Position numbers and translations under genes: made by a program. Of a stretch of DNA of 7,506 nucleotides, positions 1-7,479 are shown piece after piece. Under the pieces are notes generated by a model, which ran no database searches, was not told where the DNA came from, and saw only the letters and a list, made by a program, of their open reading frames with translations. How positions within the stretch are numbered: position 1 is the first letter of the stretch; each line of letters begins with the position of its first letter. Origin of the DNA: an uncultured Collinsella sp. (GTDB lineage: Bacteria > Actinomycetota > Coriobacteriia > Coriobacteriales > Coriobacteriaceae). The stretch is from contig URUW01000080.1 in assembly GCA_900551205.1 (NCBI GenBank), positions 1 through 7,506 on the forward strand, written 5' to 3'.

Positions 1-415
1 CAGGATCGTCGGTGAGGTAGGCCGGATAGGACGTGGCGATGGGCTGGGCGAATCCCATCACAAAGCCCAGAAACACCGCGCCGAGCAGGACGACGCCGGT
101 CGCGCTACCAAAGGCGATGATTGCCGTGCCAGTTGCAAGAGCGCCGATGATGCTCAGCAAGAAATGGCGGCGCGGACCCCAGGCGTCGAGCGCAGCGCCA
201 CCCGCAAAGGATCCCAGGATCACGAAAACGTTCATAAACAGAACGGCCAGCGATGTCGCCACGACTGAGGCATCGTCTGCATAGGTGAGCGTTCCGATGA
301 CGCCGATAAAATAACTGGTCTGAAACCCGGTGTAGATGAGAAAGCGCATCGCCACCAGCCGCTTGGCCTGCACGGACAGCGATGATTGAGGCTTTGAGAA
401 AAGAGATGCGAGCAT
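1..415 (-). CDS. MFS transporter, N-terminal part (3' end beyond window)
   Basis: The frame reads 138 codons from an ATG at 415 to the window edge without a stop, so the C-terminal part is missing. The product starts MLASLFSKPQ and looks like the first four transmembrane segments of a major facilitator superfamily permease: hydrophobic stretches at about residues 22-42, 51-70, 85-103 and 106-128. The loop between segments 2 and 3 reads GGAALDAWGPRRH (residues 72-84), matching MFS motif A with its Asp77, Gly80 and Arg82/83. The start is set by AAGGAG (421-426) five bases upstream. The substrate cannot be told from this fragment. The gene lies downstream of the 6-phospho-beta-glucosidase but is separated from it by a likely terminator (585-624) and has its own promoter-like sequence, so co-transcription is not assumed. 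Confidence 0.88.
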   Translation of the reverse strand, partial: MLASLFSKPQSSLSVQAKRLVAMRFLIYTGFQTSYFIGVIGTLTYADDASVVATSLAVLFMNVFVILGSFAGGAALDAWGPRRHFLLSIIGALATGTAIIAFGSATGVVLLGAVFLGFVMGFAQPIATSYPAYLTDDP

Positions 416-444
416 GGAGACTCCTTGTTTCATACGAATACGGG

Positions 445-463
445 CGGTGGGCATTCGCCACCG
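445..463 (-). other. Short hairpin in the MFS leader
   Basis: CGGTGG (445-450) and CCACCG (458-463) form a perfect 6-bp stem with a 7-base loop, 30 to 48 bases upstream of the MFS start codon. No T tract follows on the minus strand, so it does not look like an intrinsic terminator. It could shape the leader or be an operator dyad. Its role is unknown. Confidence 0.4.
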
Positions 464-544
464 TCTGTCAAATCAATCTATCCGCATGAAACATTAAGGA
501 CGCATCAGGACCCTTCTCTCCGTTTTTCGCCCGTCATGAACTAC

Positions 545-581
545 TTGGTAGATTGTAAGGCATGTCCCACACATCTACCAA
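545..581 (-). promoter_or_regulatory. Possible MFS promoter inside a 9-bp dyad
   Basis: On the minus strand a TACAAT -10 (552-557) lies 18 bases from a weak -35, TTGGTA (576-581, four of six consensus bases). The same span is bounded by a perfect 9-bp inverted repeat, TTGGTAGAT (545-553) and ATCTACCAA (573-581). One arm contains the -35 and the other overlaps the -10. That is how a repressor site would sit, but no regulator for this gene is in view. Transcription from here would give a leader of roughly 130 bases. Confidence 0.4.
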
Positions 582-584
582 AGC

Positions 585-624
585 AAAAACCACCACAAAG
601 GTGCCTGGCCCCTTTGTGGTGGTT
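585..624 (-). terminator. Palindromic repeat copy 1, likely terminator of the glucosidase gene
   Basis: Perfect 14-bp arms (588-601 and 611-624) with a 9-base loop are followed on the minus strand by TTTTT (plus-strand A at 585-589). It starts 27 bases past the hydrolase stop codon, as an intrinsic terminator should. The stem and loop are identical to the copy at 5344-5384, so this is also a dispersed repeat and not only a local terminator. Confidence 0.8.
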
Positions 625-651
625 GCGACGTTTACGCTGGTTGAGACTTGG

Positions 652-2211
<1,560 letters not shown>

Positions 2212-2264
2212 CTATCTACTACATTTTACCGCGAATCACCGACCACACCGCAATTGTCAATAAT

Positions 2265-2301
2265 AAAACCGCAGGTAGAAGGCTTGACGGTTTTGGGAAA
2301 A
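2265..2301 (+). repeat. Direct repeat, copy 1
   Basis: This copy begins AAAACCGCAGGTAG and matches 2556-2592 at 31 of 37 positions, with the first 14 identical. Both copies run into A-rich hairpin-forming sequence, suggesting one degenerate repeat unit duplicated on each side of the spacer. Confidence 0.6.
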
Positions 2302-2306
2302 CCGTC
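2286..2306. other. Perfect 9-bp hairpin within the repeat cluster
   Basis: GACGGTTTT (2286-2294) and AAAACCGTC (2298-2306) pair perfectly around GGG. It lies at the centre of the 2198-2357 inverted repeat. There is no outside T tract on either strand, so a terminator function is doubtful. Confidence 0.6.
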
Positions 2307-2468
2307 GCGTGGTTGGCCCCTACCACTTAAACGTAGTAGATAGACCGGTTTCGTGGCGAGGCATGTTGCGGGACGCGCGCGGACCGGCCGATCGAAACTA
2401 TGCCGGCTTAAGATATGCGGACGGAGCTGACGGAGACGACGTTTGCCCAGATAAAACCGACCAAAATA

Positions 2469-2491
2469 AACCTGTCCCTTATTGGCAGGTT
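2469..2491. repeat. Second palindromic repeat family, copy 1
   Basis: AACCTGTC (2469-2476) pairs with GGCAGGTT (2484-2491), with one wobble if read as plus-strand RNA, around a 7-base loop. The core CCTGTCCCTT-TTGGCAGGTT recurs in the chimeric repeat at 6080-6100, so it is a dispersed element rather than a chance hairpin. Confidence 0.55.
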
Positions 2492-2555
2492 CAAAACCAT
2501 GCCGGTTTACGGAGCAGAACCAGTGCCCCTTGAGCATGCCAGAAACGGCAAGGAC

Positions 2556-2592
2556 AAAACCGCAGGTAGGAAGCTTGTCAGTTTACGGAAAA
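2556..2592 (+). repeat. Direct repeat, copy 2
   Basis: This is the partner of 2265-2301, beginning AAAACCGCAGGTAG and matching at 31 of 37 positions. It leads straight into the hairpin at 2583-2630. Confidence 0.6.
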
Positions 2593-2630
2593 ACGGGGTA
2601 TGGTCAGCACTCACCGTTTTAGCCCCGTAA
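2583..2630. other. Bulged hairpin in the repeat cluster
   Basis: TTACGG (2583-2588) pairs with CCGTAA (2625-2630), and AAAACGG (2590-2596) pairs with CCGTTTT (2614-2620), leaving small bulges and a 17-base loop. On the minus strand the inner stem ends in CCGTTTTT, which is terminator-like. It would be redundant with the stronger terminator at 2694-2724 just upstream in transcription. Confidence 0.45.
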
Positions 2631-2693
2631 TCCGGCATGGTTTTGATTTTGGGCAGTCGCTCGGACGAGCGCATGGCATCTAGCCCCTTTGAG

Positions 2694-2724
2694 AAAAGCC
2701 GGCGGGGCGCTCTCCCGCCGGCTT
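2694..2724 (-). terminator. Intrinsic terminator after the PTS permease gene
   Basis: An 11-bp perfect GC-rich stem (2696-2706 with 2714-2724; core GCCGGCGGG/CCCGCCGGC) is followed on the minus strand by TTTTCTC. It starts 25 bases past the permease stop codon. It should separate the permease transcript from the glucosidase gene downstream. Confidence 0.88.
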
Positions 2725-2748
2725 GGTACCGAGTCTTTGTCGTTTGGG

Positions 2749-4188
2749 CTACTTGGCAGCCTCGGGCTTGTAGGTGACAAACTCGATTGCGAAGCCCACG
2801 GCGGCACCCACGAGCGAGGCAACGATAGCCCAGATCATGTGGTTGATGCCGTTAACACCGGAGGGGTCGATGAAGGACAGCCAGTTGAAGACGCCCAGAC
2901 CACCGGACATGTACACCACGGCGCCGGAGATGCCGATGATGAGGCCGCCCACAGCAGAACCGATGCTGGCGTTGATGAAGGCCTTCTTATCGGGTAGGGC
3001 GACACCGTAGATAGCGGGCTCGGTGACGCCAAAGAAGAAGGCGGAGATCATGGCCGGCAGCGCGATGCCGCGGAACTTCTCGTCCTTGTTCTTGAGATAC
3101 ATGGCAAAGAGCACGGCGCCCAGCGAGAAGGAGTGGGCGATAACGGAGCCCAGAACGTAGTCGTAGCCCAGAGTGGACAGGTTGACCAGCGCGATGGGCA
3201 CGAGGGACCAGTGGAAGCCAAAGATGACCAGGCACATCCAGAAGGCACCGACGAGGGTGCAGCCCAAGATGGAGCCGATCATGGGCAGGCCAAACAGCAG
3301 CGCGAAGAACTCACCAAGCAGGTTGGTGATGAGCGTGGCGATGGGGCCAATGACCAGATAGCCAAGGGTGACGGTAACGGTGACGACGATCAGCGGGGTG
3401 AAGAACATCTTCATAGAAGCGGGCATCCACTTCTTAACCCAGTGCTCGAGGGTGGAGCCAAACCAGACCATGAGCAGGATGGGGATAACGGAGCTGGTGT
3501 AACCCGAGGCAGGCATGATGAGCGGCAGGCCCAGGAACGTGGTGTACCAAGAGAAGGTGCCAGCAAAGCCGAGCTCGACGGAGCCGACAACCTCGCCCGA
3601 GGTCAGGGCAACCATGGTGGGATACACCAGGGCAAAGGCGATGGCCATGCCGTTGAACTCGCTCATCTTGAACTTCTTGGCCGCGGTAAAGCCAAGCACC
3701 ACGGGCAGGAAGTAGAACATGCCGTCAGCGACGGTGTAGAGCAGCGTGTAGGCGCCGTCGTTGGCAAAGCTCGGGACCAGGAAGGTAGCGAGCGCCAGCA
3801 GGCCCTTCATGATACCGGCAGCGGCGAAGGTGCCGAGCATGGGGGCGAAGATGCCCGAGATGAGGTCGATGATCACATCGGTAACGCCCTTGGGAGCGGC
3901 ATCGTCGTCATCGGCGTCGACGGCGCCGCCGTCGCTAAAACCGCCGGCCTTGAGAACGGCGTCGTAGACGTCCTCGACGATGTTGCCCACAACAACCTGG
4001 TACTGGCCGTTGGCGTGCATGACCTTGATGACGTTGGGCAGCTCGGAGATTGCCTCGTCATTGGCCTTCGACTCGTCCTTGAGCTTAAAACGAACACGGG
4101 TAATGCAGTGTGCGACGCATTTGACGTTGGACTTGCCGCCAACCAGCTCTACGATCTGGGCAGCAAGATCGTCGTATTTACCTGCCAT
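2749..4188 (-). CDS. Beta-glucoside-type PTS permease, EIIBC
   Basis: This membrane permease would take up a beta-glucoside and phosphorylate it during transport. The 479-residue product has an EIIB domain at about 1-85, with the phospho-acceptor Cys28 in HCITRVRF. An acidic linker (88-97, DADDDDAA region) leads to a multi-spanning EIIC domain at about 103-475. EIIC shows GFHW (His326) and GVTEPAIYG (387-395), both typical of the glucose/sucrose/beta-glucoside superfamily. The protein ends soon after EIIC with no EIIA domain, unlike BglF/BglP, so phosphate must come from a separate EIIA. A TTG start at 4209 would add seven residues. The ATG at 4188 is preferred because AGAGGA lies just before it (4195-4200). 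The gene follows the antiterminator by 118 bp and is probably co-transcribed with it. The sugar is inferred from the neighbours: a sucrose or trehalose EIIBC would look similar in sequence. Confidence 0.93.
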   Translation of the reverse strand: MAGKYDDLAAQIVELVGGKSNVKCVAHCITRVRFKLKDESKANDEAISELPNVIKVMHANGQYQVVVGNIVEDVYDAVLKAGGFSDGGAVDADDDDAAPKGVTDVIIDLISGIFAPMLGTFAAAGIMKGLLALATFLVPSFANDGAYTLLYTVADGMFYFLPVVLGFTAAKKFKMSEFNGMAIAFALVYPTMVALTSGEVVGSVELGFAGTFSWYTTFLGLPLIMPASGYTSSVIPILLMVWFGSTLEHWVKKWMPASMKMFFTPLIVVTVTVTLGYLVIGPIATLITNLLGEFFALLFGLPMIGSILGCTLVGAFWMCLVIFGFHWSLVPIALVNLSTLGYDYVLGSVIAHSFSLGAVLFAMYLKNKDEKFRGIALPAMISAFFFGVTEPAIYGVALPDKKAFINASIGSAVGGLIIGISGAVVYMSGGLGVFNWLSFIDPSGVNGINHMIWAIVASLVGAAVGFAIEFVTYKPEAAK

Positions 4189-4194
4189 GATCTG

Positions 4195-4200
4195 TCCTCT
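4195..4200 (-). promoter_or_regulatory. Ribosome binding site deciding the permease start
   Basis: AGAGGA on the minus strand lies six bases before the ATG at 4186-4188. The alternative TTG at 4207-4209 has only A/T-rich sequence upstream. Confidence 0.75.
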
Positions 4201-4284
4201 CTTTTCCAAATTTCGACAAAAATATCCCCTACCGCGAGCCGGTACCTTGCCCGCAGTTAGAAACCAAAAAGAATTGTTGCGATT

Positions 4285-4301
4285 GCCGCCGGGCTGGCGG
4301 C
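4285..4301 (-). other. Hairpin just after the antiterminator stop codon
   Basis: GCCGCC (4285-4290) and GGCGGC (4296-4301) form a perfect 6-bp stem with a 5-base loop, six bases past the antiterminator stop. No T tract is attached; TTCTTTTT comes only about ten bases later. It could be a weak terminator lowering downstream expression or an mRNA 3'-end stabiliser. Confidence 0.45.
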
Positions 4302-4306
4302 TTTAC

Positions 4307-5152
4307 TCACTCGGTCTGCGAAGCCGATCGCAGACGGTTGATATGCATCATCAGATACAAGAGCTCCTCGTCCGAGCAGCTCTGCTTGAACTCTTTCTCG
4401 AACACGCGGTTGATGGCGTACGCACACTGGTAGGCCTCGGGAAAATCGCGGGCGGCCTGCATAAACAGTGAGGAGTTCTCGGTCTGCGTGCAGCTGCCCT
4501 TAACAAGGCGGCGAACCAAAAAGCGCAGGTGCGCAAGAAAGCGAATGTAGCAGTACGACGCCGTGTCGAGCGAGCAGCCGAGCTGCTTTTCCACGGAATG
4601 GGTTACCTCGTCAAGCACGCGGGTGCTCTTCATGATGAAGTCCATGTCCTTGGCGCGGCCCATGCCGTCGACCTCGGCGTTAACGATGTGGAGCGCGATG
4701 CTCGTGGCCTCGTTCTGACCCAGCTTGGCGCCGGTGTGCTTTTGCACGATGGCGAGCGCGGCCTGACCGATTTCGAGCTCACGCGGGTAGATGAAAGCCA
4801 CCTCATGCTCGAGCGGGTTGGGAGCGCTGATCTGGTCGTCGTCGCGCTGAACGGCAAACTGCAGGTGATCTGCCAGGATAAAGGGCAGGCCACCGGACAG
4901 CTTGCAACCAAGCTGCTGGGATGCGAAGCAGGCAATGTCGCTTGCCGCGAGCAGAACGTCGTCGGGAAGTGTGCCGACCATATCCTGCAGGCTCTCGGGA
5001 ACGTTATAGAATTTGCGCTGGATGAGCGACTCATCGGCAAGCTCGTAGGGCATCTCGTGAAAACCGATGCCCTTGCCAAAGACAACAACCTCTCGGCCGT
5101 CATCGCTGGCGGCGAGAGCAACGTTATTGTTGATCTTCTTTAAAATGAGCAT
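4307..5152 (-). CDS. licT: BglG/LicT-family transcription antiterminator
   Basis: This RNA-binding regulator would stabilise the RAT hairpin and so prevent termination in its target leader when the PTS substrate is present. The 281-residue product is full length. It has a CAT RNA-binding domain (about 1-58; MLILKKINNNVALA, FGKGIGF), PRD1 (about 65-170) and PRD2 (about 175-281). All four conserved PTS-phosphorylated histidines are visible: His96 (ADHLQF) and His155 (ALHIVN) in PRD1, His208 (LAHLRF) and His270 (MMHINR) in PRD2. The start at 5152 is supported by GAGGAG (5160-5165) seven bases upstream. It precedes the EIIBC gene, whose EIIB would be expected to phosphorylate PRD1. A RAT matching the family lies in its own leader (5217-5246), implying autoregulation. 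BglG would be an equally fair name. Confidence 0.94.
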   Translation of the reverse strand: MLILKKINNNVALAASDDGREVVVFGKGIGFHEMPYELADESLIQRKFYNVPESLQDMVGTLPDDVLLAASDIACFASQQLGCKLSGGLPFILADHLQFAVQRDDDQISAPNPLEHEVAFIYPRELEIGQAALAIVQKHTGAKLGQNEATSIALHIVNAEVDGMGRAKDMDFIMKSTRVLDEVTHSVEKQLGCSLDTASYCYIRFLAHLRFLVRRLVKGSCTQTENSSLFMQAARDFPEAYQCAYAINRVFEKEFKQSCSDEELLYLMMHINRLRSASQTE

Positions 5153-5153
5153 G

Positions 5154-5237
5154 AAAAAACTCCTCGGACATCGGCGCTAGACGACGGGGCGATATTCCTC
5201 GTCTTCTATTATGCGCAAGTGATGCCTCCCGAGGAGT
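5154..5237 (-). terminator. RAT-controlled terminator that also covers the licT ribosome site
   Basis: On the minus strand ACTCCTCGG (5229-5237) is perfectly complementary to CCGAGGAGT (5159-5167), which is followed by T6 (5154-5159). Nested pairs extend the structure: GCATC (5221-5225) with GATGT (5168-5172), GCGC with GCGC, and AGACGA with TCGTCT, leaving bulges. The 5' arm is the upper part of the RAT, so the two folds exclude each other. The 3' arm contains GAGGAG, the licT Shine-Dalgarno. The long span is unusual for an intrinsic terminator, so an attenuator acting on translation is the alternative. Confidence 0.7.
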
Positions 5238-5246
5238 AACAAACTT
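5217..5246 (-). promoter_or_regulatory. Ribonucleic antiterminator (RAT) for the BglG/LicT protein
   Basis: The 30-base minus-strand element has the RAT layout. The lower stem is AAGT (5243-5246) with ACTT (5217-5220). The conserved asymmetric internal-loop sequence TTGTTA lies opposite GGCATC. The upper stem is CTCC with GGAG around a small TCG loop. The TTGTTACT and AGGCA blocks are those conserved in BglG, LicT and SacT targets. The upper-stem bases change partner in the downstream terminator. It lies 64 bases before the antiterminator start codon. Confidence 0.82.
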
Positions 5247-5261
5247 GTGAGCACGTGGGCG

Positions 5262-5267
5262 ATTGTA
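5262..5267 (-). promoter_or_regulatory. Probable -10 box of the licT promoter
   Basis: TACAAT on the minus strand lies 15 bases before the RAT, so a transcript would start a few bases upstream of the RAT, as expected for an antiterminated leader. The -35 is poor: only TTACGC-like sequence stands 17-18 bases upstream. Confidence 0.45.
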
Positions 5268-5343
5268 GGATGAAACTTGCATGCAGCGTAAGCCCCATTG
5301 GTGCGAAAGTCCGCTGAACGGTAGGAAATCGCCTGTAAACGGC

Positions 5344-5384
5344 AAAACCACCACAAAGGTGCCTGGCCCCTTTGTGGTGGTTTT
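5344..5384 (-). terminator. Palindromic repeat copy 2, likely terminator of the phosphatase gene
   Basis: A perfect 16-bp stem (5344-5359 with 5369-5384) with a 9-base loop starts 16 bases past the phosphatase stop codon. Its ends are AAAA and TTTT, so it has a short T tract on either strand and could work in both directions. Stem and loop are identical to the copy at 588-624. Confidence 0.75.
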
Positions 5385-5400
5385 GGCTGATGCCCCGATG

Positions 5401-5985
5401 TTACTCGCGCGGGGTGCCGTAGGGGTTGTACAAATCTGCAAGAGCAAATGTGCCGGTAGTAGCATCAAAGTCGAGTTCGAGCACACAGCAGTTGCCAATG
5501 CGGTGCTTCATCTTGAGCGGCTCCACGCCCACGCCGCGCATGACCTGAGCCGCTGCGGCGCCATGGCTCACGCACAACACGCTCTCATGTCCAGGGCGCT
5601 GCATGAACTCGGTGATGGTCGCCATCATACGCTCGCGAAACTCGACTTCGCCCTCGCCGTCATACTGCTTGTAAAAATCGCCGTACGGCAGGCGCGGATT
5701 CAAATCCTCGCTCGCGCCCTCAAATTTGCCAAAGTTCCACTCCTTAAGGCCCTTGACGCGCTCGTAAGGCTGACCGGGGAACGCAAGCTCAAGCGTGTCG
5801 CACGCACGCTCGGACGTCGAACTGTACGCATGGTCAAACGTAAGGCCACGCCCTCGCAGGGTCGCACCGACAGTTTTAGCCTGCTCGATTCCCAGCTCGG
5901 TGAGCGGCGAGTCACACCAGCCCTGCTTGCGACGAAGCAAGTTAAAGAGCGTTTGACCGTGACGCATAAAGTACAGTTTTGACAT
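5401..5985 (-). CDS. Histidine phosphatase family protein (phosphoglycerate mutase-like)
   Basis: This 194-residue protein belongs to branch 1 of the histidine phosphatase superfamily. The RHG motif (Arg8-His9-Gly10, with His9 the phospho-acceptor) opens the protein as KLYFMRHGQT. Arg60 lies in SSTSERACDT, Glu82 (probable proton donor) in LKEWNFGKFEG, and the second catalytic His141 in CVSHGAA. All core residues are present and the length is normal for the small cytoplasmic phosphatases. The substrate is unknown: sugar phosphatase, GpmB-like and CobC-like roles are all possible. A strong GGAGG (5990-5994) lies four bases before the ATG. The gene appears monocistronic, with a promoter-like sequence upstream and a palindromic terminator downstream. 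It has no evident link to the beta-glucoside genes beside it. Confidence 0.93.
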   Translation of the reverse strand: MSKLYFMRHGQTLFNLLRRKQGWCDSPLTELGIEQAKTVGATLRGRGLTFDHAYSSTSERACDTLELAFPGQPYERVKGLKEWNFGKFEGASEDLNPRLPYGDFYKQYDGEGEVEFRERMMATITEFMQRPGHESVLCVSHGAAAAQVMRGVGVEPLKMKHRIGNCCVLELDFDATTGTFALADLYNPYGTPRE

Positions 5986-6017
5986 GAGGCCTCCGTGATC
6001 GCAATCGTTTGTCAGCG

Positions 6018-6048
6018 ATTATGACACCTTGAGCTAACTTTAAGTCAA
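6018..6048 (-). promoter_or_regulatory. Possible promoter of the histidine phosphatase gene
   Basis: On the minus strand TTGACT (6043-6048) and CATAAT (6018-6023) are separated by 19 bases. Both hexamers are good matches, but the spacer is longer than the usual 17. A start near 6011 would give a leader of about 25 bases with the GGAGG ribosome site. Confidence 0.5.
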
Positions 6049-6060
6049 AGCTTTTTTTGC

Positions 6061-6100
6061 AAAAACCACCACAAAGATGCCTGTCCCTTTTTGGCAGGTT
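6061..6100. repeat. Chimeric palindromic repeat (family 1 left half joined to family 2)
   Basis: Positions 6061-6076 reproduce the left arm of the 588-624/5344-5384 palindrome (AAAACCACCACAAAG), but its right arm is absent. In its place is CCTGTC...GGCAGG (6080-6098), the hairpin of the second family seen at 2469-2491. The join falls in GCCTG, which both families share. On the minus strand the sequence runs into TTTTTGC, so it may still end transcripts, but the long stem is lost. Confidence 0.6.
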
Positions 6101-6115
6101 ATGGCAGCGCAGCGA

Positions 6116-6215
6116 GCCGGTTCCAAGTGCCCCAGGTCGCCCCGAAAGAGGAGCGACGCGTACTTTGGTACGCGAGCGACGGCTTGAGGGGCGAGATGGG
6201 GTGCTTGGGGCCGGC
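6116..6215. repeat. Long near-palindrome after the moaC-mobB stop
   Basis: Arms 6116-6143 and 6188-6215 pair over 28 positions: GCCGG, CCAAG, CCCCA and TCGCCCC blocks are perfect, joined by four G-T positions and one 2x2 mismatch. All four G-T positions become G-U pairs in plus-strand RNA but A-C mismatches in minus-strand RNA. The middle holds a separate perfect hairpin, CGCGTAC (6157-6163) with GTACGCG (6168-6174). It begins 14 bases past the stop codon. It may be a 3'-end structure of the gene or a separate repeat or RNA. Its function is unknown. Confidence 0.6.
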
Positions 6216-6228
6216 GCAGCGTCGAGCC

Positions 6229-7479
6229 TTAAAGGTGATCTTGGATCAGATCGCAGATGGCTCGGGCGTCGTTGATGTTGATGGCTCGGGTCGCAAAGCC
6301 GGCGTCGAAGGCCTGGCGTGCCAGGGCTTCATTGCAGGCAAGGGCCAGCGTGTGACCGTCGACCAGGTCGAGCGAGCTCTTGCCGCGCAGACGGTCGACA
6401 CCGGAGCGCGCGACGACGATGTTGTCGAAGCCCTCGGTCTTGTAGCCCTCGATAATCACCACGTCGACATCGTTGTAGCGCGACAGCAGCTCGCGCGCGG
6501 GCATCTCGTCCTCCTCGCGCGTGTCGGCGTACTCCGCCCAGCGCGTGGCGCAGATGAGACCCACGTGCTTGGATCCGGCCTGGTGATGGCGCCAGGTGTC
6601 CTTAGCGGGCACATCGATATCAAAGCCGTGGTGCCCGTGATGCTTGAGCGAACCCACGCGCAGGCCGCGGCGAGTGAGCTCGGCGATAACCTTCTCGACG
6701 AGCGTGGTCTTGCCCGAATTTTGGTAGCCGATAAACGCGATTGCGGGGACGGCCGGAGTGGGAGCTGCGGGTACAACGGCGACGGGTGCGCTCGCGGGTG
6801 CGTCGCCCGCGGCTCCCACAGCCTCAACAGCAGCGGCCTGACGCTCGGCACGATCCCACACGCCCGAGCGGCCGCCCTCCTTGTGCAGCAGACGAACGTC
6901 GACGATCTCCATGCCGCGATCGACGGCCTTGCACATGTCATAGATCGTTAGGCACGCGGCACTCGCGCCGGTCAGCGCCTCCATCTCGATACCCGTCTTG
7001 CCCGTCACGCCCGCCGTAACCAGCACGTGAAAGCCAACCTGCCCGTCCGTGCGCGCCGGCGCCCAGCCCTCGGGCACGTCCTCGGCCGGCGTCCCCGCCG
7101 GAACGATGGGCGCAATGTCGCACTTGCTCTTGGTAATGAGCAACGGATGGCACATGGGGATGATGTCGCTCGTGCGTTTGATGGCCATGATGCCCGCCAC
7201 GCGCGCGCAGGCAAGCACATCGCCCTTTTTGGCGCGGTCCTGCAGCACCATGGCCTGCGTCTCGGGGTGCATGAGGATGGTGCCCTCGGCGATGGCAATG
7301 CGATGGGTCTCGGCCTTGTCGGACACGTCGACCATGCGCACCTCGCCCTTGGCGTCCACATGCGTCAGCTCGTCGCGACGGGCGTCGCGGGCGGGCTCGG
7401 CGACAGCGCTGGAAGTCGGCTGCGCGGACGCGTCGGCGTTGCCAGCATTCGCCGCAGCCGTGACTTTGTGGGCAGACAT
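6229..7479 (-). CDS. moaC: MoaC-MobB fusion, molybdenum cofactor synthesis
   Basis: This is a two-domain protein, 416 residues from the ATG at 7479. MoaC (about 37-207) makes cyclic pyranopterin monophosphate from the MoaA product. Residues matching the E. coli active site are all present: Lys85 (KGDV), His111 (MCHPL), Glu165/Glu167 (GIEMEALTG), Asp181 and Lys184 (YDMCKAVD). An Ala/Pro-rich linker (about 212-245) leads to MobB (246-416), a GTP-binding partner of MobA in guanine dinucleotide cofactor synthesis. Its Walker A is GYQNSGKTT (251-259); LKHHGHHGFDIDVPAKD and VIIEGYK follow. The start is uncertain. Only a weak AGGG precedes 7479, residues 1-36 are Ala-rich, and the frame stays open through nine more codons to the window edge. 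The protein may therefore be longer, perhaps with another domain. The nearby hairpin and repeat lie past its stop. Confidence 0.9.
   Translation of the reverse strand: MSAHKVTAAANAGNADASAQPTSSAVAEPARDARRDELTHVDAKGEVRMVDVSDKAETHRIAIAEGTILMHPETQAMVLQDRAKKGDVLACARVAGIMAIKRTSDIIPMCHPLLITKSKCDIAPIVPAGTPAEDVPEGWAPARTDGQVGFHVLVTAGVTGKTGIEMEALTGASAACLTIYDMCKAVDRGMEIVDVRLLHKEGGRSGVWDRAERQAAAVEAVGAAGDAPASAPVAVVPAAPTPAVPAIAFIGYQNSGKTTLVEKVIAELTRRGLRVGSLKHHGHHGFDIDVPAKDTWRHHQAGSKHVGLICATRWAEYADTREEDEMPARELLSRYNDVDVVIIEGYKTEGFDNIVVARSGVDRLRGKSSLDLVDGHTLALACNEALARQAFDAGFATRAININDARAICDLIQDHL

Larger units (their letters stand above)
2492..2645. repeat. Inverted repeat with 21-bp arms (20/21 match)
   Basis: Arm 2492-2512 (starting CAAAACCATGCCGG) is the reverse complement of arm 2625-2645 except for one T-T mismatch (2506 against 2631). 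The left arm starts directly after the repeat at 2469-2491. The right arm overlaps the hairpin at 2583-2630, so the two structures compete. No coding region lies between the arms. Confidence 0.65.

Noticed and set aside
2223..2260. TTGACA (2255-2260) and TAAAAT (2223-2228) on the minus strand as a glucosidase promoter
   Set aside because: The two are 26 bases apart, far too long for a standard promoter, and both lie in the repeat cluster. A promoter for the gene is likely, but this pair is not convincing.
3133..4260. Long plus-strand open frame (375 codons) opposite the PTS permease
   Set aside because: Its product is rich in G, D, E, Q and H with no recognisable domain, and it lies antisense to the EIIBC gene. 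It is a codon-bias shadow.
4241..4265. RAT-like sequence in the permease leader (GGTTTCTAACTGC...GGTACC)
   Set aside because: It shares scattered bases with RAT, but the upper stem-loop is missing (ACTGCGGGCAAGG cannot form it), and no overlapping terminator is evident.
4529..5143. Plus-strand open frame (204 codons) opposite licT
   Set aside because: It is antisense to a gene with all four PRD histidines and has no motif of its own.
6091..6951. Plus-strand open frame (286 codons) across the moaC-mobB 3' half
   Set aside because: It starts inside the chimeric repeat, crosses the near-palindrome and runs antisense to MobB. The translation shows no known domain.
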